Source of the DNA: CAZYXO01 sp964651315
GTDB lineage: Bacteria > Bacillota_I > Bacilli_A > RF39 > UBA660
NCBI GenBank assembly: GCA_964651315.1
Contig: CAZYXO010000002.1
Location: forward strand, 1-29,799
DNA: 29,799 bases
Reading direction: 5' to 3'
The notes under the pieces were generated by a model that worked only from the letters and a program-made list of their open reading frames with translations, was not told the origin of the DNA and made no database searches. Below, one piece after another: positions 17,297-24,084 of this stretch. The translations under genes and the position numbers were made by a program. Every line of letters starts with the position of its first letter. The stretch's first letter is position 1.

Positions 17297-17731
17297 ATGG
17301 AATTAAGTAAATTAAGTAAAGAAGAATTAGAAACATTAGGTTATGATGATATCGCCTATTTGTTATTAAAAGAAAAAAATAAAAAAATGAAAATCATCGA
17401 CTTATTTAATGGAGTTTGTGAAATTTTAGGTTTACCAAGTAGTGAATACGAAGATAAAATAGCAGATTTTTTTGAAATTCTTACAACAAATAAAAAATTC
17501 ATTATGTTGGATAAGGGATTTTGGGATTTGAAAGAAAATCATTCGCCAAAAATAATAATTGATGAAGAAGAAGATGAAGAAGAAGTCATTACTGAAGTAG
17601 TTGAAGAAACTGATGAAGAAGATAGTGATGATATTTATTATGAAGATGGCGATAATGATGATAACATTGAAAACGAATTGGAGGATTTAGTTGTTATAGA
17701 TTCCGATGATGATGAAACAAACACACTTTAA
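17297..17731 (+). CDS. rpoE: DNA-directed RNA polymerase delta subunit
   Basis: Delta is a Gram-positive-specific RNA polymerase subunit that weakens nonspecific and unstable promoter binding and speeds enzyme recycling. The 144-residue protein has the folded N-terminal HARE-HTH domain (about residues 1-90: SKLSKEELETLGYDDIAYLL, then KKMKIIDLFNGVCEILGL and FIMLDKGFWDLKE) and an unstructured tail. The tail (about 92-144) is almost entirely Asp and Glu with a few hydrophobics, the hallmark of delta. AGAAGG precedes the ATG. The stop codon lies in the loop of the following terminator. Confidence 0.93.
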   Translation: MELSKLSKEELETLGYDDIAYLLLKEKNKKMKIIDLFNGVCEILGLPSSEYEDKIADFFEILTTNKKFIMLDKGFWDLKENHSPKIIIDEEEDEEEVITEVVEETDEEDSDDIYYEDGDNDDNIENELEDLVVIDSDDDETNTL

Positions 17732-17745
17732 TGTTTGTTTTTTTC
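17715..17745 (+). terminator. Intrinsic terminator overlapping the end of rpoE
   Basis: The stem AAACAAACA (17715-17723) / TGTTTGTTT (17732-17740), with an 8-nt loop containing the rpoE TAA, is followed by more T residues. Confidence 0.8.
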
Positions 17746-17753
17746 AATGTTTA

Positions 17754-17762
17754 TGCTATAAT
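17754..17762 (+). promoter_or_regulatory. Extended -10 promoter of the prfA unit
   Basis: TGCTATAAT (TG at 17754-17755, TATAAT at 17757-17762) lies 10 nt after the T-tract of the rpoE terminator, so any -35 contact would fall within the terminator arm. Confidence 0.65.
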
Positions 17763-17786
17763 TTTTCATGAAAGGAAACGAATATT

Positions 17787-18851
17787 ATGTTTGAAAGACT
17801 AAATAATATAGTTGCAAAATATCAAGAGTTAAGTGAAGAACTTACAAAAGAAGAAGTATTAAGTGATTATAATAAATTAAAAAATGTATCTAAAGAACAA
17901 AAAGATTTAGAAGATACTGTTTTAAAATATCAAGAATATCAAAAAAATGAAGAAGATATCCTAAGTGCCAAAGAAATGATGAATGATATAGAATTAAGAG
18001 AAATGGCTACTTTGGAATTAGAAGAATTGCAAAAAAACAAAGAAAAATTACTAAAAGAATTAGAAATTTTATTAGTTCCTAAAGATCCTAATGATGGCAA
18101 GAATGTTATTATGGAAATACGTGGTGCTGCTGGTGGTGACGAAGCAAATATTTTTGCAGGTGATTTATATCGTATGTATTCTCATTATGCAGAAAAAAAT
18201 GGTTGGAAGTTGGAAATTATTCAAGAAGTTGTAGGAACAAGTGGTGGGTTTTCGACTATTGAATATTTAATTAAAGGTGAAAATGTTTATTCTAAATTAA
18301 AATATGAAAGTGGTTCTCATCGAGTTCAAAGAGTTCCTGAAACAGAAACACAGGGAAGAGTTCATACATCAACTGCAACTGTTTTAGTTATGCCTGAAGT
18401 TGAAACTGAAAGTATTGAGGTAAATGAAAGTGATTTAAAAATTGATGTTTATCATTCAAGTGGAGCTGGTGGTCAATCAGTAAATACCAGCAATAGCGCT
18501 GTTCGTATAACACATGTACCAACTGGTGTTGTAGTTACATGTCAAAATGAAAGAAGTCAATTAAAAAATAAAGAAAAAGCGTTAAACTTATTAAAAATTA
18601 AAATTAACGATGAATTAATTCATAAACAAGAAATGGAAGTTGGCCAACAAAGAAAATCTAAAATTGGAACAGGTGATAGATCTGAGAAAATTAGAACATA
18701 TAATTATCCACAAAATAGAGTTACTGATCATAGAATTAATTTCTCGATAATGGAATTAACAAAAGTTATGGATGGTAATTTAGAACCTGTTATCGAAGCT
18801 CTTATAACCGAAGACATGCGTCTTAAATTAGCAGGTGAAAAGTTTGAATAA
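17787..18851 (+). CDS. prfA: Peptide chain release factor 1
   Basis: RF1 recognises UAA and UAG stop codons and triggers release of the finished protein. The 354-residue protein has the coiled N-terminal domain, the anticodon-like tripeptide PET in RVPETETQGRVHTSTATV (the PxT motif of RF1), and the catalytic GGQ at residues 228-230 in SSGAGGQSVNTSNSAVR. The C-terminal region KIGTGDRSEKIRTYNYPQNR is typical. AAAGGA precedes the ATG by 10 nt. The end overlaps prmC, whose product methylates the GGQ glutamine of this protein. Confidence 0.96.
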   Translation: MFERLNNIVAKYQELSEELTKEEVLSDYNKLKNVSKEQKDLEDTVLKYQEYQKNEEDILSAKEMMNDIELREMATLELEELQKNKEKLLKELEILLVPKDPNDGKNVIMEIRGAAGGDEANIFAGDLYRMYSHYAEKNGWKLEIIQEVVGTSGGFSTIEYLIKGENVYSKLKYESGSHRVQRVPETETQGRVHTSTATVLVMPEVETESIEVNESDLKIDVYHSSGAGGQSVNTSNSAVRITHVPTGVVVTCQNERSQLKNKEKALNLLKIKINDELIHKQEMEVGQQRKSKIGTGDRSEKIRTYNYPQNRVTDHRINFSIMELTKVMDGNLEPVIEALITEDMRLKLAGEKFE

Positions 18852-19575
18852 ACCAGAAAATATAACACAAAATGATTGGGGCTTATTAAAAGAAATTTAC
18901 AAAGATAAAATTAATGTAGCGTTAGAAAAAATAAAACATAACTACCCTATTCAATATTTAATTGGATATGTAGATTTTTGTGGATTAAAAATAAATTGCG
19001 ATGAAAGAGCATTAATTCCAAGATTTGAAACAGAGTTTTTAGTAGATAAAACAATTAAATTGATAAAAAAAAACAATCTACCCTACCCTAATATATGCGA
19101 AATTGGAACAGGCACAGGATGTATTTCGATTACTTTAACTAAAAATCTAAATGCTAAAATTACTTCTATTGATAAAAGCATCGACGCACTTAATTTAGCA
19201 AAAGAAAATGCTAAAAATCATAACGTTTTTATTAATTTAGTTAATGAGGATATATTTGATTATGAATTCGTGGATACTTATGATTTAATAATTAGCAATC
19301 CACCATACGTTTTAACAAATGAATATGTATCAGAAGAAATCAAATATGAACCAAAAATGGCGATATTTTCTTCTACAGGTATAGAATTTTATGAAGAAAT
19401 AATTAAAAAATCTGTAAATCATTTATCATCAAACGGAATAATTGTTTTTGAAATCGGTGCAAATTTGGGCGAAAATATAAAAGAAATTGCAAATTTATAT
19501 TATCCAGATAAAGAAGTGATTGTTGAAAAAGATTTGAATGGGTATGATCGATATTTGTTTATTGTGAATAAATAA
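18844..19575 (+). CDS. prmC: Release factor glutamine methyltransferase PrmC, short N-terminal domain
   Basis: PrmC methylates the GGQ glutamine of release factors using S-adenosylmethionine. The SAM-binding loop is CEIGTGTGC (about residues 85-93), and the catalytic N152-PPY lies in LIISNPPYV. YPIQYLIGYVDFCGLKI and LIPRFETEFLVD are family hallmarks. The family is usually 270-290 residues; this one has 243, with the loss confined to the N-terminal helical substrate-binding domain. A GTG at 18835 overlaps the AGGTG ribosome binding site, so I prefer the TTG at 18844, spaced 5 nt from it and overlapping the end of prfA by 8 nt. Confidence 0.92.
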   Translation: MNKPENITQNDWGLLKEIYKDKINVALEKIKHNYPIQYLIGYVDFCGLKINCDERALIPRFETEFLVDKTIKLIKKNNLPYPNICEIGTGTGCISITLTKNLNAKITSIDKSIDALNLAKENAKNHNVFINLVNEDIFDYEFVDTYDLIISNPPYVLTNEYVSEEIKYEPKMAIFSSTGIEFYEEIIKKSVNHLSSNGIIVFEIGANLGENIKEIANLYYPDKEVIVEKDLNGYDRYLFIVNK

Positions 19576-19609
19576 TTGTAATTAATATCATTATTAAATT
19601 GGTGATATT

Positions 19610-20113
19610 ATGAAAAAGACAATTATTTTTTTATTTATTATAATGATTATTAGTTTAATTTCTAATAAACAAGAAATATTATTAGAACCAAATGATTCTA
19701 TACGTGTAAGAATTATTGCTAATAGTAATAATAAAAAAGATCAAGAAATAAAAAAACAAATAAAAAAAGATATAGAAGAAAAGTTGATTTTAAGTACAAG
19801 AACTGCAAAAAATAAGGAGGAAAGTAAAAAATTAATAAAAGAAAATATTCTTTTTATTGAAGAAGTAATCGATAAATATAATATTAACTATAAAATAAAT
19901 TATGGCAATAATTATTTTCCTAATAAAACGTATAAAGGACTTTCTTTTACTTCTGGTAATTATGAATCACTTGTTATAACATTAGGAACGGGTATTGGTG
20001 ATAATTGGTGGTGCATATTGTTTCCCCCACTTTGTTTGCTTGAAGCAGAAGAAAAAAATACAAATGATGTAGAATATAAATTCTTTTTTGAAAGTATTTT
20101 ATCTAAATTTTAA
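19610..20113 (+). CDS. spoIIR: Stage II sporulation protein R
   Basis: SpoIIR is made in the forespore and secreted into the intermembrane space. There it activates SpoIIGA, the protease that processes pro-sigma-E in the mother cell. The 167-residue protein has an N-terminal membrane/signal segment (about residues 3-18), DSIRVRIIANSNNKKDQEIK, a Lys-rich helical region, the YKGLSFTSGNYESLVITLGTG segment and the diagnostic GDNWWCILFPPLCLLEAEE. These match Bacillus SpoIIR as I recall it. Bacillus subtilis also has spoIIR close downstream of prfA and prmC. A hairpin overlaps the ribosome binding site and the A of the start codon. Confidence 0.93.
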   Translation: MKKTIIFLFIIMIISLISNKQEILLEPNDSIRVRIIANSNNKKDQEIKKQIKKDIEEKLILSTRTAKNKEESKKLIKENILFIEEVIDKYNINYKINYGNNYFPNKTYKGLSFTSGNYESLVITLGTGIGDNWWCILFPPLCLLEAEEKNTNDVEYKFFFESILSKF

Positions 20114-20148
20114 AAACATTAATATAATTTAATGGTGACGTATATTAA

Positions 20149-20679
20149 ATGATTATAAATTTATTGCTAATAGCAATTGCTCTTTCAATGGATACATTTT
20201 CTCTATCATTATTAGTAGGAACTTTTCCTTTATCTAAAAAAGAAATATTTGTTTTATCGTTAATTGTGGGAATATTTCATTTTTTTATGCCTTTATTTGG
20301 AGTATTGATAGGAAGTAACATAATAGAATTACTAAAAATAGACGCTCATTTTATACTGGGGATAGTTTTAATATTTATTGGGATACAGATATTATATGAA
20401 TTAATAAAAAATGAAAAAGAAAGTATAAAATTATCTATTTCTGGTATGTTTTTGTTTGCTTTTGCAGTAAGTTTTGATAGTTTTTCTACTGGTTTAGGTC
20501 TTTTAGCCATTACAGCAAATATTTGGATTGCTTTCGTTATGTTTTCAATAACAAGTTTCATTTTTACTCTTAGTGGTTTGTATTTAGGAAAATTTGCTAA
20601 TAAGTATTTAGGAATCTATGCTCAAATAATTGGTTTGATTATTTTATTTTCAATGGGAATATATTATATTATTTGCTGA
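20149..20679 (+). CDS. mntP: MntP/YtaF-type membrane protein, probable manganese exporter
   Basis: The 176-residue protein has six predicted membrane segments in two repeats of three. The first repeat has ALSMDTFSLSLLVG and GIFHFFMPLFGVLIG; the second has AFAVSFDSFSTGLGL. The repeated membrane-embedded Asp (M-D-T/A-F and F-D-S-F) is characteristic of the MntP family, whose tested members export manganese. In Bacillus subtilis a member (ywlD) lies a few genes after spoIIR, so the position agrees. Metal specificity cannot be read from sequence. No yybP-ykoY-type riboswitch fits in the 35-nt gap before it. Confidence 0.8.
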   Translation: MIINLLLIAIALSMDTFSLSLLVGTFPLSKKEIFVLSLIVGIFHFFMPLFGVLIGSNIIELLKIDAHFILGIVLIFIGIQILYELIKNEKESIKLSISGMFLFAFAVSFDSFSTGLGLLAITANIWIAFVMFSITSFIFTLSGLYLGKFANKYLGIYAQIIGLIILFSMGIYYIIC

Positions 20680-20706
20680 TTATGTGTAAAGTTAAGTAAA
20701 ATATAA

Positions 20707-20735
20707 TTGATATTTAATTATCTGCATTTTATAAT
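20707..20735 (+). promoter_or_regulatory. Sigma-A type promoter of murA
   Basis: TTGATA (20707-20712) and a perfect TATAAT (20730-20735) are separated by 17 nt, 38 nt upstream of the murA start codon. Confidence 0.75.
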
Positions 20736-20773
20736 ATTAATAGAAATTACTTTTAGTTAGGGGCGTCATATAA

Positions 20774-22030
20774 ATGAGAAAAATTGTCATTAAAGGTAAT
20801 AATGAATTGTCAGGGAACATTTTAATTGGTGGTGCCAAAAATAGTGCTGTAGCATTGTTGCCAGCAGCCATTCTTTGTGATGAATCATCAACTATTTATA
20901 ATGTTCCAAACATTTCTGATAAAAAGGATTTAATTGACATAATTAAGTTGTTAAATTGTGAAGTTGAAGAAAATGAAGATAAAATTACCATAAATTCTTC
21001 AAATTTGCAAAATAAAATTATTCCAGCAGAATTAAGTAGAAAATTAAGGGCGTCATATTATTTTATGGGTGCACTTCTTGGAAAATATAAAAAAGTAGAA
21101 ATGTTTTTTCCTGGAGGATGTAACATTGGTGAAAGACCAATTAACTTACATTTGAAAGGCTTTGAAGCATTAGGAGCAACTGTTCAAATAATTGATGATA
21201 AATATACGATTACCGCTGATGAATTAATTGGGACAGATATTTATTTAGATTTTGCTTCCGTTGGTGCTACTATTAATTTAATGTTAGCAAGTGTTAAAGC
21301 AAAAGGGATAACAACAATAAATAATGCTGCTAGAGAAACAGAGATAGTTAATATTGCAACATTTTTAAATAATATGGGAGCGAAAATAAGTGGAGCAGGA
21401 ACAAGCGAGATAAAAATTCAAGGTGTCCAAAAATTACATAAAGCAATGATTGAAGTCATTCCTGACCGAATTGAAGCTGGAACATATATAATTGCAGGTG
21501 CTCTTTTAGGAAATAATCTGAAAATTCATGGTGTTATAAAAGAACATTTAGAAGCACTCTTAGGTAAACTTAAAGATATGGGAGTTAAGTTTTCTTTACA
21601 AAATGATATTTTAACAATTGATAAATCAAATAATTTAAGTGAAACAAACATAAAAACATTAGTATTTCCCGGTTTTCCCACTGATTTAGGACAACCTATG
21701 ACAGTTCTTTTAACTCAAGTAAATGGTAAAAGTTATTTTGAAGAAACGATTTGGGATAATCGAATGGGACATGTACCCTATTTACTTAATATGGGAGCAA
21801 ATATTATCCAAAATGAAAACAAATTGATTATAAAAGGTAAAACGCCACTTATTGGTAAAAATGTTGTGGCAACAGATTTACGTGGTGGTGCTGCAATGAT
21901 CTTAGCTGGCTTAATTGCCGATGGAAAAACAATTATAAGTGATATTGAACATATTTTAAGAGGTTACGAAAATATAATTGAAAAACTATCTAATTGTGGA
22001 GCAGATATTAAAATTATTGAAGAAAATTAA
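20774..22030 (+). CDS. murA: UDP-N-acetylglucosamine 1-carboxyvinyltransferase MurA
   Basis: MurA transfers enolpyruvate from PEP to UDP-GlcNAc, the first committed step of peptidoglycan synthesis in the cytoplasm. The 418-residue length is normal. GGAKNSAVALLPAAIL (residues 19-34) holds the substrate lysine and asparagine. Cys116 in FFPGGCNIGERPINLHL is the catalytic residue attacked by fosfomycin, so the enzyme should be fosfomycin-sensitive. RIEAGTYIIAGAL and ATDLRGGAAMILAGLIADG complete the family core. In Bacillus subtilis murAA lies in the DUF1146-murAA-spoIID-spoIIQ-spoIIID-mbl block; here murA comes before rpmE and rpiB instead. Confidence 0.97.
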   Translation: MRKIVIKGNNELSGNILIGGAKNSAVALLPAAILCDESSTIYNVPNISDKKDLIDIIKLLNCEVEENEDKITINSSNLQNKIIPAELSRKLRASYYFMGALLGKYKKVEMFFPGGCNIGERPINLHLKGFEALGATVQIIDDKYTITADELIGTDIYLDFASVGATINLMLASVKAKGITTINNAARETEIVNIATFLNNMGAKISGAGTSEIKIQGVQKLHKAMIEVIPDRIEAGTYIIAGALLGNNLKIHGVIKEHLEALLGKLKDMGVKFSLQNDILTIDKSNNLSETNIKTLVFPGFPTDLGQPMTVLLTQVNGKSYFEETIWDNRMGHVPYLLNMGANIIQNENKLIIKGKTPLIGKNVVATDLRGGAAMILAGLIADGKTIISDIEHILRGYENIIEKLSNCGADIKIIEEN

Positions 22031-22071
22031 ATAAAAATTAGTAATTAGAATAAACTTTATTAGGGATTTAT

Positions 22072-22749
22072 ATGAAGTTAAAACTAATTACTATTTTTAT
22101 AATATCAACAGTCATAATTTTATTTATATATTATGGTACTAATGAACATAAGTATAATATTGTTGCTTTAGGCGATGGAACGTCACTTGGAGTTAATTAT
22201 TATGGTATACCGAATTATAATTTTAATACATATTTAAAAGATTATTTACAAGAGCAAAAGAAATTAAAAAAATTTAATCAAAAATATGCTAATCATAAAT
22301 TAACAATTTTAGAACTTAATCAACAAATTAAAGATAATAAAGAAATTGAACATCAAAAATTACAAAATATATTATATAAAGCCGATATAATAACTGTATC
22401 TGTTGGTTTAGAGGAACTAATTCTTAAATCAAATACTAGAAAACTGAGTGATTATTATATAAATAAGTATTGTAATGAAATGAATGATTTATTTTCTTTA
22501 ATTAAAATTTATCGAAATAAATATGTTTTTATTATTGGGTTATATGAAACAAATAATTTGGATGCATATGTTGTATCCAAAATTAATAGTTATTTAAAAG
22601 AATTATGTTTTGATTATAATTATACTTTTATAGATATTAGTGATATTAATAAAAGTGATAAATATTTTGTTACATATAATGAATATTATTTAAATTATTT
22701 GGGACATGAATATATTTTTTATAAAATAAAAAATATGATTAATACTTAA
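22072..22749 (+). CDS. Membrane-anchored SGNH/GDSL-hydrolase-like protein, catalytic residues apparently lost
   Basis: The 225-residue protein has an N-terminal membrane segment (about residues 5-21) and then an extracytoplasmic domain with the plan of an SGNH hydrolase. Block I is IVALGDGTSLGVNYYGIPNY (residues 30-49), where the nucleophile of GDS is Gly36. The block III position, normally G-x-N-D, reads VSVGLEEL (110-117). The C-terminal NYLGHEYIFYKI (208-219) resembles the strand and helix after the usual D-x-x-H, but TYNEYYL replaces those residues. So the fold appears kept while all three catalytic sites deviate; Ser38 might act instead. Such enzymes deacylate lipids or sugars. AGGGAT precedes the ATG. 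It follows murA by 41 nt, probably in the same transcript. The family assignment is by pattern only. Confidence 0.6.
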   Translation: MKLKLITIFIISTVIILFIYYGTNEHKYNIVALGDGTSLGVNYYGIPNYNFNTYLKDYLQEQKKLKKFNQKYANHKLTILELNQQIKDNKEIEHQKLQNILYKADIITVSVGLEELILKSNTRKLSDYYINKYCNEMNDLFSLIKIYRNKYVFIIGLYETNNLDAYVVSKINSYLKELCFDYNYTFIDISDINKSDKYFVTYNEYYLNYLGHEYIFYKIKNMINT

Positions 22750-22801
22750 TAGACATTATTCTTGTTTTTCGATATGATTATTTTAGGAAGTAGTGATAAT
22801 T

Positions 22802-23070
22802 ATGGCGAAAAAAGAAATAGGATTATAAAATTATCTATAGTATTTTTATTGATGTCTGTTTTAATAGTAGGTTTCACGATTTTATATAAAAGATATAAAA
22901 AGAAAGATAAAATGTTAGAGCAACCTTCAACTATAAAATCTGATTAAAAAACAAATAAAAAAAATTTGTTAATTAACGCTGTTGGAAATTGCACTTTAGG
23001 ATCTTATGGAGGTTAGACGGGTTCAAAAAGTTTACCATATGTTTTAAAAAGTGCTAAAATTTATTGCAAG
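22802..23070 (+). pseudogene. Decayed CapA-like (poly-gamma-glutamate capsule family) gene fragment
   Basis: An ATG at 22802 begins MAKK but goes out of frame in an A-run. With one extra base it would read MAKKRNRIIKLSIVFLLMSV, a membrane anchor. The second frame then runs to a TAA at 22945-22947. Past that stop the same frame continues as KKNLLINAVGNCTLGSYGG, a TAG at 23014-23016, then TGSKSLPYVLKSAKIYCKKK. From memory, AVGDCTLG followed by GSFPxVL is the start of the CapA-like metallophosphoesterase domain of anchored Bacilli proteins. The rest of the domain is missing because the rpmE promoter begins at 23064. Base composition of 22977-23024 is about 46 percent GC, well above the surroundings. 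The decay is an inference from one reading frame. Confidence 0.5.
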
Positions 23071-23091
23071 AAAAAAAATATGTGATATAAT
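23064..23091 (+). promoter_or_regulatory. Sigma-A promoter of rpmE
   Basis: TTGCAA (23064-23069) and TATAAT (23086-23091) are 16 nt apart, and the -10 is extended (TGATATAAT). Transcription would begin near 23098, giving a leader of about 50 nt. Confidence 0.8.
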
Positions 23092-23114
23092 ACTTTAGAC
23101 GAAAGAAAAGTTCT

Positions 23115-23133
23115 ATACTTAAAAATTAAGTAT
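23115..23133 (+). promoter_or_regulatory. Hairpin in the rpmE leader, possible L31 autoregulatory element
   Basis: ATACTTAA (23115-23122) and TTAAGTAT (23126-23133) form a perfect 8-bp stem with a 3-nt loop. GGCGAAAGGAG, containing the ribosome binding site, begins right after it. Structured leaders before L31 genes are known in Firmicutes; no match to a specific family was tested. Confidence 0.4.
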
Positions 23134-23150
23134 GGCGAAAGGAGAAAAAA

Positions 23151-23363
23151 ATGAAAAAGAATATTCATCCAGAATTAAAAGAAACAACTGTTACATGTGC
23201 ATGTGGTACAACTTTCAAAACTAAATCAGTTAAAGATAATATTTTTGTTGAAGTATGTAGTGAATGCCATCCATTTTACACAGGGGCACAAGGTAAAGTA
23301 AAGAAAACTGGAACAATTGAGAAATTTAATCGTAAATATAATTTAAATAAAGATGCTGAATAA
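23151..23363 (+). CDS. rpmE: Large ribosomal subunit protein bL31, zinc-binding type
   Basis: The 70-residue protein begins MKKNIHPELKETTVTCACGT. It keeps the zinc-ligand cysteines of the C+ form of L31 in the CACGTTFKTKS and VCSECHPFYTGAQ segments, unlike the zinc-free paralogue. C+ L31 can act as a zinc store. The ribosome binding site is AAAGGAG. It has its own promoter, a leader hairpin, and a terminator overlapping its stop codon. Confidence 0.95.
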   Translation: MKKNIHPELKETTVTCACGTTFKTKSVKDNIFVEVCSECHPFYTGAQGKVKKTGTIEKFNRKYNLNKDAE

Positions 23364-23373
23364 GCATTTTTTT
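23350..23373 (+). terminator. Intrinsic terminator overlapping the end of rpmE
   Basis: ATGCT (23353-23357) and AGCAT (23363-23367), extendable with one G-U and A-T pairs, form a hairpin with the rpmE stop codon in its loop, followed by a run of T. Confidence 0.7.
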
Positions 23374-23381
23374 GTTATAAT
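23373..23381 (+). promoter_or_regulatory. Extended -10 promoter of rpiB
   Basis: TGTTATAAT (23373-23381) begins within the last T of the rpmE terminator and lies 26 nt before the rpiB start. Confidence 0.6.
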
Positions 23382-23407
23382 ATAATTATAAAGAAAGCAG
23401 GTATGAA

Positions 23408-23857
23408 ATGAATATATTTATAGCATCAGATCATAAAGGTTTAGAGTTTAAAGATAGTTTGGTAAAATACTTGGAAGAAAACAATTTAAATGTGAATGGA
23501 ATTAGTTTGCAAAATAATGAAAGTGATGATTATCCAGATTTTGCATTTGAAGTATGCCAAAATGTTGTAAAAGATAAAGAAGCATTAGGGATTTTAATAT
23601 GTGGAAATGGAATTGGCATGAGTATTGCAGCAAATAAAGTAAAAGGAATAAGAGCAGCAAGGGTTTATTCTGTCGATGATGCATTTAAAAGCAGAAATCA
23701 TAATGGAGTAAATGTAATAACTTTAGGTAGTAATATTGATTTAGAATTAGCAAAAGAAATTGTCGATACATTTATTAATACTAAATCAGCAACGGAAGAA
23801 AGACATATTAGAAGAATTAATAAAATAATTGATTACGAGAATACACATGAATTATAA
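23408..23857 (+). CDS. rpiB: Ribose-5-phosphate isomerase B
   Basis: RpiB interconverts ribose-5-phosphate and ribulose-5-phosphate in the pentose phosphate pathway. The 149-residue length is normal. IASDHKG (residues 5-11) binds the phosphate end, and the catalytic Cys65 lies in GILICGNGIGMSIAANK. RAARVYSVDDAFKSRNHNGVNVITLG matches the later active-site region; the usual HNDAN reads HNGVN. A ribose versus allose-6-phosphate preference cannot be decided from sequence. In Bacillus subtilis ywlF (rpiB) also lies in the spoIIR neighbourhood. Its end overlaps the next gene by 11 nt. Confidence 0.93.
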   Translation: MNIFIASDHKGLEFKDSLVKYLEENNLNVNGISLQNNESDDYPDFAFEVCQNVVKDKEALGILICGNGIGMSIAANKVKGIRAARVYSVDDAFKSRNHNGVNVITLGSNIDLELAKEIVDTFINTKSATEERHIRRINKIIDYENTHEL

Positions 23858-24035
23858 AATACTTTTATATTGTTTTTTTGTTTTATATTCGGTTTTTTTA
23901 TTAAATGCAGTTAATTTTTCTTCATTAATTAAAAAGAATCGTAATATTGAAGTAAAATTATGGATTATTACTTTAAGTTTTATAATGAGTTATGTATTAA
24001 CAAATTTTTTCTTAGATTTTTTAAGTATAAAGTAA
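23847..24035 (+). CDS. DUF1146 family small membrane protein (YwzB-like)
   Basis: The 62-residue protein has two predicted membrane segments (about residues 4-18 and 35-53) around a basic loop, SSLIKKNRNIEVKLW. Its size, topology and place before spoIID agree with Bacillus subtilis YwzB (DUF1146), whose function is unknown; from memory YwzB ends in a similar YLVGSFFIDYI segment, compare YVLTNFFLDFL here. I chose the ATG at 23847, inside the end of rpiB, over the in-frame TTG at 23829. Its ribosome binding site is weak, so translation is probably coupled to rpiB. Confidence 0.7.
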   Translation: MNYKILLYCFFVLYSVFLLNAVNFSSLIKKNRNIEVKLWIITLSFIMSYVLTNFFLDFLSIK

Positions 24036-24059
24036 GTTTATTAATAACTTATTTTTTTT
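24033..24059 (+). terminator. Intrinsic terminator after the DUF1146 gene
   Basis: TAAGTT (24033-24038, beginning with the stop codon) pairs with AACTTA (24046-24051) around a 7-nt loop, followed by eight T residues. Confidence 0.7.
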
Positions 24060-24084
24060 ATCATATAATTTGTTGAGGAAAATT

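Noticed and set aside
22950..22970. AACAAAT/ATTTGTT hairpin as a terminator
   Set aside because: No T-tract follows on the + strand. On the minus strand T residues follow, but there is no leftward gene to terminate.
22970..23060. A tRNA-like or structured small RNA (GC-rich island with GGGTTCAAAA resembling a T-loop, and a GCACTTT/AAAGTGC pairing)
   Set aside because: No T-stem or acceptor stem pairs correctly, and the stretch reads better as the remains of a CapA-like protein in the frame of the upstream fragment.
24062..24069. CATATAAT as a sigma-E (or extended sigma-A) -10 box for spoIID
   Set aside because: It lies only 16 nt before the start codon, which would put the transcription start on the ribosome binding site, and no fitting -35 element was found.
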